From positions 2,232,001-2,296,000 of the forward strand of contig NZ_SACN01000001.1 in assembly GCF_004005865.1 (NCBI RefSeq): a stretch of DNA of 64,000 bases, in the 5' to 3' direction. Below are positions 9,017 through 18,260 of this stretch, piece by piece. Both the position numbers and the translations under genes were made by a program. The notes under the pieces were generated by a model. It did not search any database. It was given only the letters and a program-made list of their open reading frames with translations, and was not told the DNA's origin. The number at the start of each line of letters is the position of its first letter. Position 1 is the first letter of the stretch. This DNA is from Sphingomonas crocodyli (lineage in GTDB: Bacteria; Pseudomonadota; Alphaproteobacteria; Sphingomonadales; Sphingomonadaceae).

Positions 9017-9628
9017 ATGGCGAAGCGGATGCGATCGATCATGGCGGCGCTGCTGCTGGCAACAGCGGCAACGGGCGCGCAGGCGGCCTGCCCCGATGCG
9101 GTTCCGACCGGCTTCAAATGCCGGGGCAATGACAATCTGATCCACGAAGCCAGCGGCACGGTGTTTCCCAAGAAACTCGCCGGCTTCACCCGATTCTACG
9201 AGCAGCCCTTCGATCTGGTCGGGCATGACGTGACCATCGCTTATGGCCGCGATCTGAACGGCACGCCGATCGTCGCGCGCGTCGCGCTGATCCACATCGA
9301 GGCGATGACGCCGAAGGAACATTATCTCGGCATGAAATCGCTGATCGGCCAATATTTCGGCGCGCTGAAGTTCAGCGATCTGAAGCCGGCCGGTGAAGGG
9401 CCATTCGATCCGCCGGGCATGAAGGCCGGATCGGGCTATCAGGGCCGCTTCACCGCGGTCGCCGATGGCCAGCCTTATGAACTGAGCCTCTCGACCGTCA
9501 GCTTCGGCTATTGGAGCGCGCGCCTCACGGCCGCTTATCCATCCGAAGGCGCCGCCGCCACGCGCGCCCAGATACTGGAGCTTGCCCGCAAGCTTGAGGT
9601 CACCGGGCCTGCCAAACCGAAGAAGTGA
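9017..9628 (+). CDS. Secreted protein of unknown function
   Basis: A 203-residue protein with an N-terminal signal peptide (about residues 1-22, core MAALLLATAATGAQA). The mature part starts with a cysteine pair region (ACPDAVPTGFKC) and continues as a soluble domain with mixed alpha/beta character and no transmembrane segment. The start was placed at the ATG just before the signal peptide; the open frame upstream has no such feature. It is divergent from the SDR operon across a 136-bp gap. No family was recognised. Confidence 0.75.
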   Translation: MAKRMRSIMAALLLATAATGAQAACPDAVPTGFKCRGNDNLIHEASGTVFPKKLAGFTRFYEQPFDLVGHDVTIAYGRDLNGTPIVARVALIHIEAMTPKEHYLGMKSLIGQYFGALKFSDLKPAGEGPFDPPGMKAGSGYQGRFTAVADGQPYELSLSTVSFGYWSARLTAAYPSEGAAATRAQILELARKLEVTGPAKPKK

Positions 9629-9728
9629 AGCGATATCAGGAAATGATGCGCGAGCCGAACCTGTTGTGATGTTCGCGCGTTTGGCCCGGCGGCGGGCAAC
9701 GTCTCGCTGAAGAGGCAGGAGTTTTCTG

Positions 9729-9935
9729 ATGAAGACCATCGTGATGCTGACCGCGCTCGCTTTCGCGACGACGGGGATTGCCGCCCACGCGCAGGACGCT
9801 GCGCCGGCCGCGCCCGCGCTACCGACCTGTTCGAAAACCGTCACCGACAAATGCGTCAACCGCACCGCGACGGTCCATCATCGCAAGGTGATCAAGAAGA
9901 CCACCAAGATCACCAAGACCCACAAGGAGGGATAA
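9729..9935 (+). CDS. Small secreted cationic protein
   Basis: A 68-residue protein: a signal peptide (about 1-20, ending IAAHAQ), an alanine/proline linker, a two-cysteine segment (LPTCSKTVTDKCVNR) and a strongly basic tail with repeated lysine-threonine units (KVIKKTTKITKTHKEG). AGGCAGGAG lies about 8 nt before the ATG. It follows the preceding secreted protein by 100 bp in the same direction and is followed directly by a palindromic repeat. Function unknown; a small nucleic-acid- or envelope-binding protein is possible. Confidence 0.6.
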   Translation: MKTIVMLTALAFATTGIAAHAQDAAPAAPALPTCSKTVTDKCVNRTATVHHRKVIKKTTKITKTHKEG

Positions 9936-9944
9936 GCCCCCAAC

Positions 9945-9972
9945 CGTCATCCCGGCGGAGGCCGGGATGACG
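9945..9972. repeat. Short palindromic intergenic repeat (type 1)
   Basis: A perfect 12-bp inverted repeat, CGTCATCCCGGC-ggag-GCCGGGATGACG, in the gap between the small secreted protein and the convergent acyl-CoA dehydrogenase gene. The same unit recurs twice near 26.7 kb, so this is a dispersed REP-like element rather than a gene-specific terminator; it lacks a T tract. Confidence 0.85.
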
Positions 9973-10037
9973 CATATTTAGGTCAAGCCGCCGCTGGCGC
10001 TTATGAGCGCGCCCCGCGTGCGCCCATCACCCTCCCC

Positions 10038-11210
10038 TCAATAACTCTTCTTCTGCCCCAGCTCTCGCTCTGCAATGTAGCTGAAGATCATCTCGCGGCT
10101 GACCGGCGCGATGCGCGCGATCATGGACTCGCGGAAATAGCGTTCGACGTGGAATTCGCGGGCATAACCCATGCCGCCATGCGTCAGCACCGCCGTCTCG
10201 CACGCATGGAAACCCGCCTCCGCGCCCAGATATTTGGCGGCATTGGCGAAGGATCCGCATTCCTGATCGGCATCGAACAGGCGGGCGGCCTGGAACGCCA
10301 TCAGATTGGCCGCCTCCAGATCCATCCAGCATTTGGCCAGCGGGTGCTGGATGCCTTGGTTCTGCCCGATCGGTCGGCCGAAGACGGTCCGATCGCGCGC
10401 ATAGTCCGATGCCTTGCGCAGCGCCGCACGCCCCAGCCCCACCGATTCCGCCGCGAACAGCACGCGCTCCGGATTGAGGCCGTGGAGCAGGTAGCGGAAG
10501 CCCTTGCCGACTTCGCCGACCAGATCCTCGTCGGGCACGTCCAGATCGTCGATGAACACCGCATTGGTATCCACCGCGTTGCGCCCCATCTTGGGGATGC
10601 GCCGCACGTCCACCTTCGATCGATCGAGATCGGTATAGAATAGCGAAAGCCCCTCGGTCGGCTTGGCGCATTGCTCCTTGGGCGTGGTGCGGACGATGAT
10701 CAGGATCTTGGTCGCGGTCTGCGCGCCGCTGGTCCACATCTTGCGCCCGTTGATCCGCCATCCGCCGCCGGGCTTCTTCGTGGCGAAGGTCTTCAGGCTG
10801 GTCGTGTCGAGGCCGCTATCGGGCTCTGTCACGCCGAAGCAGACCCGATCCTCGCCCGCCAGCACGCGCGGCAAATGGCGCGCGCGTTGTTCATCGGTGC
10901 CGAAGCGGATCAGCGGCATCAGCCCGAAGATGTTGAGGTGGATTGCCGATGCGCCGGTGAAGCCCGCTCCGCTCTCCGTCACCGCCTGCATCATCGCCGC
11001 GGCCTCGCCCAGCCCCAGCCCCGCGCCGCCCACAGACTGCGGCATGGCGATGCCCAGCCAACCGCCATCGGCCATCGCCTTCACGAACTCTTCGGGAAAG
11101 CGCTTCGCCTCATCGCAATCGTGCCAATAGGCATCGTCGAAATCGGCCAGCACCTTCTGCACGGCGCTGCTGATCTCCGCCTGTTCGGGCGTCAGGATAT
11201 GATCGGACAA
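10038..11210 (-). CDS. Acyl-CoA dehydrogenase family protein
   Basis: A 390-residue FAD-dependent acyl-CoA dehydrogenase. It carries a signature-like segment VCFGVTEPDSGLDTTSLKTF, a mid-domain KMWTSGAQTATKILIIVRT, and the C-terminal helical domain with RTVFGRPIGQNQGIQHPLA and ETAVLTHGGMGYAREFHVER. The best start is the TTG at 11208-11210, preceded by AAGGA 7 nt upstream and beginning LSDHILTPEQAE; no ATG fits the family N-terminus. The gene follows the class II aldolase by 11 bp and is cotranscribed with it. Substrate unknown; the pairing suggests degradation of an oxygenated or branched acyl-CoA. Confidence 0.85.
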   Translation of the reverse strand: MSDHILTPEQAEISSAVQKVLADFDDAYWHDCDEAKRFPEEFVKAMADGGWLGIAMPQSVGGAGLGLGEAAAMMQAVTESGAGFTGASAIHLNIFGLMPLIRFGTDEQRARHLPRVLAGEDRVCFGVTEPDSGLDTTSLKTFATKKPGGGWRINGRKMWTSGAQTATKILIIVRTTPKEQCAKPTEGLSLFYTDLDRSKVDVRRIPKMGRNAVDTNAVFIDDLDVPDEDLVGEVGKGFRYLLHGLNPERVLFAAESVGLGRAALRKASDYARDRTVFGRPIGQNQGIQHPLAKCWMDLEAANLMAFQAARLFDADQECGSFANAAKYLGAEAGFHACETAVLTHGGMGYAREFHVERYFRESMIARIAPVSREMIFSYIAERELGQKKSY

Positions 11211-11221
11211 GATGGGGTCCT

Positions 11222-12007
11222 TCAGTCGAAAAGGTCGGGTTCGTCGCGGATGACCATGTCCCAATAGGGTTTGAAGCCGTAGATGCCGGCAATCTCGGAC
11301 CCGATCTGGCCACGCGTCTTGATCGCGACGTCGTGCGGGATCGGGATCGGCGTACCGACCGCCTCCGCCGCCAGTTGCACCTGCGCGGCATTCTCCATCC
11401 CGATATAGCGCCACACCGCGCTCTCGATCGATCCGCCAACGGTCAGCAGCCCGTGATTCTGCAGGATCACCGCCTTGCCGTCGCCCAGCGCCTCGGCGAT
11501 CCGATCGCCCTCGTCAGTGTCGTACACTACCCCCGAAAAGGCCGAGAAGACCCGGTGATCCTGATAGAAGGCGCAGGCGTCCTGCGTCAGCGGATCGAGC
11601 GTGCGACCCAGGGTCGACCAGGTCTTGCCGTGGATCGAGTGCGAATGCGCCGCCGCCAGCACGTCGGGCCGCGCCTCATGCAGCCGCGCGTGGATCGCGA
11701 AGGCCGCGCGGTTGAGCTGCCCTTCACCCTCAACCCGACGCCCCTCATGGTTGACCATGATCAGGCTCGACACCGTGATATGGCCGAACGGGACCGTGTA
11801 GGGGTTTACCCAGAAATGCGTTGGATCGCCCGGATCGCGCACCGTGATGTGGCCGGCTCCGCCCATGTCGAAACCGAGCTTTCCGAAGATGCGGCAGGCG
11901 GCGGCAAGCCTCTGTTTGCGGTACAGCCGCTCCTCCGCGATCGACTCGCGCGGCGGCGGCAATTCCTTGCCCTTGGGCCAGATCGTCGGGACGATCTTCG
12001 ACTCCAT
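11222..12007 (-). CDS. Class II aldolase/adducin family protein
   Basis: A 261-residue class II (zinc) aldolase fold protein. The metal-binding pair is in AAAHSHSIHG (H121 and H123) and a further histidine lies in LQNHGLLTV; the N-terminal half contains MGGAGHITVRDPG, typical of the family. The ATG at 12007 was chosen over an adjoining GTG at 12010 because GAGGGAG is better spaced from it. It heads a two-gene unit with an acyl-CoA dehydrogenase. Many relatives are uncharacterised, so fuculose-type aldolase activity should not be assumed. Confidence 0.85.
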   Translation of the reverse strand: MESKIVPTIWPKGKELPPPRESIAEERLYRKQRLAAACRIFGKLGFDMGGAGHITVRDPGDPTHFWVNPYTVPFGHITVSSLIMVNHEGRRVEGEGQLNRAAFAIHARLHEARPDVLAAAHSHSIHGKTWSTLGRTLDPLTQDACAFYQDHRVFSAFSGVVYDTDEGDRIAEALGDGKAVILQNHGLLTVGGSIESAVWRYIGMENAAQVQLAAEAVGTPIPIPHDVAIKTRGQIGSEIAGIYGFKPYWDMVIRDEPDLFD

Positions 12008-12037
12008 CACCCTTGGCTCCCTCTCTTGTTGGCAAAA

Positions 12038-12047
12038 GAGTTAACTC
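12038..12047. promoter_or_regulatory. Palindrome GAGTTAACTC in the aldolase/amidohydrolase divergent region
   Basis: A perfect 10-bp palindrome in the 149-bp gap between the divergent aldolase and amidohydrolase genes. The surrounding stretch is AT-richer than the genes, so a promoter or operator is plausible. No regulator gene is adjacent. Confidence 0.35.
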
Positions 12048-12127
12048 AATTGATGAGGCGACGCAATGCTCGCTCATTTGTCGCCTGGGCCAACAAAGCC
12101 GGGCTGTTCATCGCCAATCCGAAAGCG

Positions 12128-12156
12128 CACACTCTTATCAAAATATGGAGAGTGTG
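12128..12156 (+). promoter_or_regulatory. Inverted repeat covering the amidohydrolase ribosome binding site
   Basis: CACACTCT and AGAGTGTG form an 8-bp inverted repeat separated by 13 AT-rich bases, ending at the base before the ATG at 12157. The Shine-Dalgarno GGAG (12147-12150) overlaps the right arm. As RNA this could form a hairpin that partly hides the ribosome site; as DNA it could be an operator. The symmetry is seen; the role is inferred. Confidence 0.45.
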
Positions 12157-13887
12157 ATGGCCGATACGGCATATGATCTGGTGATCCGCGGCGGAACCGT
12201 GGTCGACGGCAGCGGCGGTGACAGCTTCATCGGCGACGTGGCGATCAAGGACGGCCGGATCGCTGCAATCGGCGAGGTTCGCGGCACCGGCGCGCAGGAA
12301 ATCGACGCGACCGGCCTGATCGTCACCCCCGGCTTCGTCGACGTCCACACCCATTATGACGGCCAGGCGCTATGGGACGAACGGATGCAGCCTTCGTCCT
12401 GGCATGGCGTCACCACGATCGTGATGGGCAATTGCGGCGTCGGCTTCGCACCGTGCAAGCCCGAGGATCGCGAACGGCTCGTCCGGCTGATGGAGGGGGT
12501 CGAGGACATTCCCAATCCGGTGATGACCGAGGGTCTGCCGTGGAACTGGCTGAGCTTCCCCGATTATCTCGACGCGATCGAGGAGCGGCGCTTCGACGTC
12601 GATATCGGCACCCAGCTGCCCCATGCCGCCTTGCGCACCTATGTGATGGGCGAGCGCGCGACCTGTTTCGAACAGGCGACCGAGGCGGACATCAACGCGA
12701 TGGCCGCCATCGCCAAACGCGCGGTGGAGGCCGGCGCGCTGGGCTTCTCCACCTCGCGCACGATCAACCACAAGACGCCCGACGGCGAACATACCCCCAC
12801 GCTCAAGGCCGCCGAGCGCGAGCTGGTCGGTATCGCCAAAGGGCTGGCGGCGGCGGGCAAGGGCACGCTGCAGATGATCTGCGACTTTGACGATGTCGAC
12901 AGCGAGTTCGCACTGATGCGTCACATGGTCGAGGAAAGCGGCCGCCCCCTCTCCTTCTCGCTGATGCAGAAGCATGAACGGCCCGAGGATTGGCGCCGCA
13001 TCGTCGCGCATCTGGGCGACGCGGTCGCGGCCGGCCTGCCGATGAAGGCGCAGGTCGCCGCGCGCGGCGTCGGCGCGCTGCAGGGGCTGGAACTGACCTA
13101 CAACCCCTTCATCGCCAACCCTGTGTTCCGCGAGATCATCGCGCTGCCCCATGCCGAAAAGGTCGCGAAACTGAGCGATCCGGCCTTCCGCGAACGGCTG
13201 CTGGAGGCGAACCGCAGCCCCGACCTTCCCGCCGGCCTGCGCAACTTCAGCCGCATGTACATCCTCGCCCGCGAGAATACCGATTACGAACCCCGTCCGG
13301 AGGATTCGATCGCGGGCCTTGCCGAGGCGCGCGGCGTCGAACCGGCCGAAATCGCGCTCGATCATATGCTGAGCGATGGCGGTCGCGGGCTGATCTACAC
13401 GGTCGCGACCAACTATGCGTATGGCAATCTCGATCATGCGCGGGAGTTGCTGCTCGATCCCAACACCATTCCCGGCCTGTCCGATGGCGGCGCGCATATG
13501 GGGATCATCTGCGACGGATCCTTCCCCACGCAGGTGATGCTTTGGGCCAAGCGCGAACGCGGCGAAGGCATCGGCATCGAGAAACTCGTGCGGATGCAGA
13601 CGAACGATACCGCGCAGGCGCTCGGCCTCGGCGATCGCGGCCGGATCGAGCCGGGGCTGCGCGCCGATCTCAACATCATCGATCTCGACGCGCTCAGCCT
13701 CTACGCGCCCGAAGTCCGCTACGATCTGCCGACCGGCGCCCGCCGCCTCGTCCAGCGGGCGGGCGGCTATCGCTGGACGATCGTGGCGGGCGAAGTCACC
13801 TATCGTGACGGCGAACCGACCGGCGCGCTCCCCGGTCGCCTCGTGCGCGGCGCGCGTGGCAAAGCCAATGTCGCTGCGGCCGCCTGA
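12157..13887 (+). CDS. Amidohydrolase of the N-acyl-D-amino-acid deacylase family
   Basis: A 576-residue metal-dependent amidohydrolase. The HxH metal motif is in DVHTHYD (H64 and H66), and the D-aminoacylase-type cysteine ligand is C93 in GNCGVGFAP. The late aspartate lies in [13 protein letters not shown], and a C-terminal composite domain contains [16 protein letters not shown]. The length is longer than classical D-aminoacylase (about 480) and matches the larger group often annotated as amidohydrolase family protein. The start is supported by GGAG 6 nt before the ATG. It is divergent from the aldolase/ACAD pair and 53 bp upstream of a flavin-fold protein gene. Substrate unknown. Confidence 0.85.
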   Translation: MADTAYDLVIRGGTVVDGSGGDSFIGDVAIKDGRIAAIGEVRGTGAQEIDATGLIVTPGFVDVHTHYDGQALWDERMQPSSWHGVTTIVMGNCGVGFAPCKPEDRERLVRLMEGVEDIPNPVMTEGLPWNWLSFPDYLDAIEERRFDVDIGTQLPHAALRTYVMGERATCFEQATEADINAMAAIAKRAVEAGALGFSTSRTINHKTPDGEHTPTLKAAERELVGIAKGLAAAGKGTLQMICDFDDVDSEFALMRHMVEESGRPLSFSLMQKHERPEDWRRIVAHLGDAVAAGLPMKAQVAARGVGALQGLELTYNPFIANPVFREIIALPHAEKVAKLSDPAFRERLLEANRSPDLPAGLRNFSRMYILARENTDYEPRPEDSIAGLAEARGVEPAEIALDHMLSDGGRGLIYTVATNYAYGNLDHARELLLDPNTIPGLSDGGAHMGIICDGSFPTQVMLWAKRERGEGIGIEKLVRMQTNDTAQALGLGDRGRIEPGLRADLNIIDLDALSLYAPEVRYDLPTGARRLVQRAGGYRWTIVAGEVTYRDGEPTGALPGRLVRGARGKANVAAAA

Positions 13888-13940
13888 GGGAACCCGGCTT
13901 CCCGGCCATCCGTTTTTCACGGCGATAACAGCCGAGGAGA

Positions 13941-14435
13941 ATGGACATGCCGACCCCGCAGGAACTCGAAGCCAAATTCTGGAAAGCCCTCCGCTCGGAC
14001 ATGACGATCATGCTCGGGCAGGACGGCGCCGAGGATGGCCATACCCGCCCGATGACCGTGCAGGTCGAGGGTGATCATGGCCCCTTGTGGATGTTCACCT
14101 CTACCGACAATGCGCTGGTCAACAGCCTCGCCAATTATGGCGGCCGCGCCATCGCCACCTTCGCATCGAAGGGGCATGATCTGTTCGCCACGATCCACGG
14201 CACCGTCCGCGTCGACACCGATCGCGCGGTCGTGGAGCGGCTGTGGAACAGCCATGTCGCCGCCTGGTATGAAGGCGGAAAGGACGATCCCAAGATCGCC
14301 CTTCTCCGCCTCGATCCCGAAAAGGCCGAAATCTGGGAGAACGGATCGAGCCTGATCGCCGGCATCAAGACGATGCTCGGCCGCGATCCGAAGGAAGATT
14401 ATAAGGACAAGGTCGCCGAGGTCTCGCTCGCCTGA
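13941..14435 (+). CDS. Pyridoxamine 5'-phosphate oxidase-fold (general stress-type) protein
   Basis: A 164-residue split-barrel flavin-binding fold of the general stress protein 26 type. Supporting blocks are an N-terminal FWKALRSDMTIMLG, RPMTVQVEGDHGPLWMFTS and a C-terminal WYEGGKDDPKIALLRLDPEKAEIW, the last typical of this PNPOx-like subgroup. GAGGAG precedes the ATG. It lies 53 bp after the amidohydrolase gene in the same direction and is probably cotranscribed. Members bind FMN or FAD; whether this one is catalytic is unknown. Confidence 0.85.
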   Translation: MDMPTPQELEAKFWKALRSDMTIMLGQDGAEDGHTRPMTVQVEGDHGPLWMFTSTDNALVNSLANYGGRAIATFASKGHDLFATIHGTVRVDTDRAVVERLWNSHVAAWYEGGKDDPKIALLRLDPEKAEIWENGSSLIAGIKTMLGRDPKEDYKDKVAEVSLA

Positions 14436-14439
14436 TCCG

Positions 14440-15300
14440 TCAGCACGCCGCTCCACCTTTTGCGAGGTGGAGCGCGCAGGCGAGCGGCGCATCCTCCCCC
14501 GGCCGATCTGCCACGACGTGCCGGGGCCTCACCCCGACCTTCTCGATCCGCGTGCCATCGGGCAGCCGCACATCATAATCGGCCACCGTCAGCCTCCCGC
14601 CATCGGGCAGGCGATAGTCCGCCCCGCCCGTCACCGCCCCCTTGCTCCGCTGCCCGATCACATCGGCCCCAGCGCGATCCAAAGCCGCCGCAAGTAGTTC
14701 GGCCGCGCTGGCGGTTCGCGGCCCGATCAGAACATAAATCCGTCTGTTATAGAGCCGCTTGCCGACCGTCTTTTCGATAGCATCTTCACGCAACAATAGC
14801 GGCGTGCCACTGGGCAGGAAGATACCCGCTATCCGATCCAACACATCGTCCCGTCCCCCGCCATTGTCGCGCAGATCGAGGATCAGCGCCTCGGGACGCA
14901 CCGCCCGCATCGTCGCGCGCAACCAGCGCTCGTCGGGCGGCATGAAGGCATCGAAGCGCACCAGCCATACGTCCAACGCGACTTCGCGCGCTTCGCGCTT
15001 CGTGCGATCGGGTGCACGCTCCACCGCCAGATCGGCCGGCGATCGCGCATAGACATGACTGTCGCCGATCGACGCCAGCATCGCGTTGAGCGCTGCATAG
15101 AAACTCGCCTGATCGGCCGCCGCGATGGCCCGCCCCCGATAATGATCACGCGCGGCGGCCCAATCCTGCCCGCCGAAACTGCGATCCCAATAATGCCGAT
15201 CAACCAGCGACCAGGCCCGATCGAACAGCGCCGCCCGATCCGACGCCGCCGCACAGAGCGGCAGCATCGCCGCGACGATCGCGATCAGCCGAAGACGCAT
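14440..15300 (-). CDS. Secreted S41-family peptidase
   Basis: A 286-residue protein with a signal peptide (about 1-20, [17 protein letters not shown]) and an S41 (C-terminal processing peptidase) catalytic domain. The segment ALILDLRDNGGGRDD is the family core, the nucleophile serine is in GPRTASAAELLAAAL, and the lysine is in GQRSKGAVTGG. No PDZ domain is evident, so it is shorter than CtpA. The start at 15300 is the ATG at the signal peptide. It overlaps the 3' end of the upstream retropepsin-like gene by 16 bp. A 9-bp inverted repeat (14450-14473) lies in its 3' end beside the convergent gene. Confidence 0.8.
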   Translation of the reverse strand: MRLRLIAIVAAMLPLCAAASDRAALFDRAWSLVDRHYWDRSFGGQDWAAARDHYRGRAIAAADQASFYAALNAMLASIGDSHVYARSPADLAVERAPDRTKREAREVALDVWLVRFDAFMPPDERWLRATMRAVRPEALILDLRDNGGGRDDVLDRIAGIFLPSGTPLLLREDAIEKTVGKRLYNRRIYVLIGPRTASAAELLAAALDRAGADVIGQRSKGAVTGGADYRLPDGGRLTVADYDVRLPDGTRIEKVGVRPRHVVADRPGEDAPLACALHLAKGGAAC

Positions 15301-16181
15301 CGCAACGTCACCTGCCTGCCGACCATATCGACAGCGATCTCGGCGCATCGATCGAGCCGGTCACGCCCCAGCATCACGACCGGCCACGCCTCCTGACGCG
15401 GAATGTGCCGCTTCACGACGATATCGCCGGGCTCCGCGTCGGGGTCGGCAAAGCTCTCCCGCCCGCCAAAATCGGTCATCCGCACGGCTATGTCGGCAAA
15501 GGCGAACCCTGCAATCTCCGCCGGCCGTTCGAACCGCACCCGCCGCGCCGGCCGCGTCACGCCAAAGGCCGAAGCCACCTCGAAACTCTCCCCGTCCGGC
15601 CCTCCGCCCAGCTTGCGCGCCAACAGGGCGCCGGCGGCGGCAGTGGCCACGCTCCGCTCCCGCCCCGGCGCCAACTGGATCGCGATCGGGCTGCCGTCCG
15701 GCACCGCCTCCAGCCCGCGCTCGATCGTCGATCGCACCGGCAGCCGCCGCTCCTCCAGCGCCCCCTGCACCCCATCGCGCACGAAACGCACGGTGGCATA
15801 GGGCAACAGACCAAGCCCGATCTCGCCATCGACGCCCTCGCAGCATTTCGGGCCGTGCGACGACAGCTGCACCGGGCGCTTCGTCCTGCCGATCCGAAGC
15901 TCGCCGATCGCGGTTACGCCCTTGATCGTCTCCCGCCCGACCTGCGCGTCGAACCCATCCTCGAACATGATCGGCAGGCGCGGGATGACGTCGGCGTTGA
16001 TCTCCACCACATCCTTCGCGTCCAGCCCCACGCGCAGCCGCAGCGGCACGCCCGCCACTTCGACATCGATCACCGGTGCATCGATCGGCACCACCAGTTC
16101 GCCGCGCGGCGGCGCCGGCTTACGCGCATCGGCGGCGGCTATCAGCGCCAGTGCCCCAACGATCCACAGATACCTTGCCAT
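15285..16181 (-). CDS. Secreted protein with retropepsin-like fold, active-site motif not intact
   Basis: A 298-residue protein with a signal peptide (about 1-20). The mature part opens with [20 protein letters not shown] followed by [10 protein letters not shown], which resembles the aspartyl protease (retropepsin/TIGR02281-like) entry but lacks the DTG triad. Near the C-terminus [22 protein letters not shown] gives a second lobe-like pattern. It could be an inactive relative or a barrel unrelated in activity. It precedes and overlaps the S41 peptidase gene, so the two probably act together in the periplasm. An ATG start was chosen over the adjoining GTG. Confidence 0.6.
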   Translation of the reverse strand: MARYLWIVGALALIAAADARKPAPPRGELVVPIDAPVIDVEVAGVPLRLRVGLDAKDVVEINADVIPRLPIMFEDGFDAQVGRETIKGVTAIGELRIGRTKRPVQLSSHGPKCCEGVDGEIGLGLLPYATVRFVRDGVQGALEERRLPVRSTIERGLEAVPDGSPIAIQLAPGRERSVATAAAGALLARKLGGGPDGESFEVASAFGVTRPARRVRFERPAEIAGFAFADIAVRMTDFGGRESFADPDAEPGDIVVKRHIPRQEAWPVVMLGRDRLDRCAEIAVDMVGRQVTLRCVFG

Positions 16182-16234
16182 CACCCGCCAACGAGGGATG
16201 GCGCAGGCCGTTCCGCCTTGATACCGATCACTCT

Positions 16235-17908
16235 ATGCAAACCGACATCGAGATCGCGCGCGCCGCCAAGCTTCGTCCTATCGCTCATGTGGCCGACGCG
16301 CTTGGCATCCCGGAGGATGCCGTCGAACCTTATGGTCGATACAAGGCGAAGATCGCTTTGCCCTGGCTCCGCGCACAGGAGGAGAAGGGCAAAAGGGGCA
16401 AGCTGATCCTCGTCACCGCCATCAATCCGACGCCGGCGGGCGAAGGCAAGACGACGACGTCGGTGGGCCTGGCCGACGCGCTGAACCGCACCGGGCGAAA
16501 GACCGTCCTGTGCCTGCGCGAACCCTCGCTCGGCCCCTGTTTCGGGATGAAGGGGGGCGCAGCCGGTGGCGGCTTTGCGCAGGTCGCGCCGATGGAGGAT
16601 ATCAACCTCCACTTCACCGGCGATTTCCACGCCATCACCTCGGCGCACAATCTGCTCGCCGCGATGATCGACAACCATATCCACTGGGGCAATGCGCTGG
16701 GCATCGACGTGCGCCGCGTGATGTGGCGCCGCGTGCTCGACATGAACGATCGCGCGCTGCGTGACGTCGTCCAGTCGATCGGCGGCACCGCCAACGGCTT
16801 CCCGCGCGAATCCGGCTTCGACATCACCGTCGCCTCCGAAGTGATGGCGATCCTGTGCCTCTCCGAAGATCTGGCCGATATGGAGGCGCGGCTCGGCCGC
16901 ATCGTCGTCGCCTATACGCGCGATCGCAAGCCGATCACGGCGCGCGATCTGAAGGCCGATGGCGCAATGGCCGTGCTGCTCGCCCAAGCGATCCAGCCCA
17001 ATCTCGTTCAGACGCTGGAGGGCAATCCGGCCTTCGTCCACGGCGGCCCCTTCGCGAACATCGCGCATGGCTGCAACTCGGTCATCGCCACCCGCGCGGC
17101 GCTGTCGCTGGGCGATTATGTCGTCACCGAAGCCGGATTCGGCGCCGATCTGGGCGCGGAGAAATTCTTCGACATCAAATGTCGGCAGGCGGGGCTTTCG
17201 CCCGAGGCCGTCGTGATCGTCGCCACCGTCCGCGCGCTCAAGATGAATGGCGGCGTCGCCAAGGCCGATCTGGGCAAGGAGGATGTCGAGGCGGTTCGCC
17301 GCGGCTCGGTCAACTTGATCCGTCATATCGAGAATGTCCGCCAGTTCGGCGTCCCTGCCGTGGTCGCCATCAACCATTTCGTCACCGACAGCGATGCCGA
17401 ACTGCAGGTTCTGCGCGAAGTCGCCGAAGCGCATGGATCGCAGGCAATCTTGTGCCGCCACTGGGCCGAGGGCGGCGCGGGCGCGGTCGAGCTGGCCGAA
17501 GCCGTCGCCGCGATCGCGGATATGGGTGCGGCGCAATTCGCACCGATCTACGACGATGATCTTTCGCTGTTCGACAAGATCAACACGATCGCCACCCGCA
17601 TCTACCGCGCCGAGGAAGCCGTCGCCGATCCCAGCGTCCGCGCCCAGCTCGATCGTTGGGAGGCCGCGGGCTACGGCCATCTCCCCGTCTGCCTTGCCAA
17701 GACGCAATACAGCTTCTCGACCGATCCGGCCTTGCTCGGCGCGCCCACCGGCCATGTCGTGCCGGTCCGCGAAGTCCGCCTCGCCGCCGGGGCCGGCTTC
17801 GTCGTGGCGATCTGCGGGGAAATCATGACGATGCCCGGCCTGCCGAAGGTGCCCGCCGCCGAATCGATCCGCATCGACGCCGACGGCGTGATCGAAGGTC
17901 TGTTCTAA
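16235..17908 (+). CDS. fhs: Formate-tetrahydrofolate ligase
   Basis: A 557-residue enzyme that makes 10-formyl-tetrahydrofolate from formate, ATP and THF. The ATP-binding signature [18 protein letters not shown] is at about 66-83, followed by [20 protein letters not shown] and the second family signature in the block [20 protein letters not shown] (residues about 297-316). The length is the family norm. The ATG at 16235 begins [16 protein letters not shown], as expected; longer upstream readings run into the divergent neighbour. It stands alone, followed by a complex palindromic intergenic element. It supplies one-carbon units to purine and methionine metabolism. Confidence 0.96.
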   Translation: MQTDIEIARAAKLRPIAHVADALGIPEDAVEPYGRYKAKIALPWLRAQEEKGKRGKLILVTAINPTPAGEGKTTTSVGLADALNRTGRKTVLCLREPSLGPCFGMKGGAAGGGFAQVAPMEDINLHFTGDFHAITSAHNLLAAMIDNHIHWGNALGIDVRRVMWRRVLDMNDRALRDVVQSIGGTANGFPRESGFDITVASEVMAILCLSEDLADMEARLGRIVVAYTRDRKPITARDLKADGAMAVLLAQAIQPNLVQTLEGNPAFVHGGPFANIAHGCNSVIATRAALSLGDYVVTEAGFGADLGAEKFFDIKCRQAGLSPEAVVIVATVRALKMNGGVAKADLGKEDVEAVRRGSVNLIRHIENVRQFGVPAVVAINHFVTDSDAELQVLREVAEAHGSQAILCRHWAEGGAGAVELAEAVAAIADMGAAQFAPIYDDDLSLFDKINTIATRIYRAEEAVADPSVRAQLDRWEAAGYGHLPVCLAKTQYSFSTDPALLGAPTGHVVPVREVRLAAGAGFVVAICGEIMTMPGLPKVPAAESIRIDADGVIEGLF

Positions 17909-17926
17909 ACCCTCAATCCTCCCCCG

Positions 17927-18101
17927 CCAGGGAGCGCGAGGTTGAACACGCCCCGCGTGTTCAAGGATCGTTCGGGGAACGATCCGACCTCGCACTGTGT
18001 CAGCGTAGCTGACGGAGGGGGAGGTCAGCAGCTAACTCGTTTGAATCGCATCCTCCCCCTCCGTCGCCTTCGGCGCCACCTCCCCCTGGCGGGGGAGGAT
18101 A
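17927..18101. repeat. Nested palindromic intergenic element (type 2)
   Basis: A 175-bp mosaic of hairpins downstream of fhs. It contains TTGAACACGC-ccc-GCGTGTTCAA (17942-17964), GGATCGTTC-ggg-GAACGATCC (17965-17985), GTCAGC-gta-GCTGAC (17999-18013), and a 14-bp pair GACGGAGGGGGAGG (18011-18024) with CCTCCCCCTCCGTC (18052-18065). An outer pair, CCTCCCCCGCCAGGGAG near 17927, is complementary to the sequence ending GGCGGGGGAGG near 18099 apart from a 2-nt insertion. No open frame fits. It looks like a mobile or REP/BIME-type repeat rather than a simple terminator. Confidence 0.8.
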
Positions 18102-18109
18102 ACAAGCAT

Positions 18110-18152
18110 AAAAAAAACGCCATCCCGCCGAGAGGGTGGTGGCGGGATGGCG
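18110..18152 (-). terminator. Rho-independent terminator of the cupin-MFS-TetR operon
   Basis: A perfect 12-bp stem, CGCCATCCCGCC (18118-18129) with GGCGGGATGGCG (18141-18152), is flanked on the + strand by a run of A (18110-18117). That becomes a U tract for minus-strand transcripts. It lies 108 bp beyond the TetR stop codon. Confidence 0.85.
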
Positions 18153-18260
18153 CGATAGTTTAGCCCGATCGAAGCCGCATGACGGGGCCATGACCCGCCG
18201 TGCGTTTCGCCTCGTGGCTTCTGTCTATCGAACCTGTTACATCCTGTAAACGACAGGTTG

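Noticed and set aside
14450..14473. GCTCCACCT-tttgcg-AGGTGGAGC hairpin between convergent genes
   Set aside because: It is a perfect 9-bp stem but lies inside the S41 coding end and has no T tract, so a terminator call is not supported; it is mentioned only in that gene's entry.
16181..17995. A 604-residue minus-strand frame opposite fhs
   Set aside because: fhs on the + strand has all its signatures; the opposite frame is a GC artefact.
17927..18101. A CRISPR-like or tandem array at the palindrome-rich region after fhs
   Set aside because: The hairpins differ from each other and there are no regularly spaced identical repeats with unique spacers.
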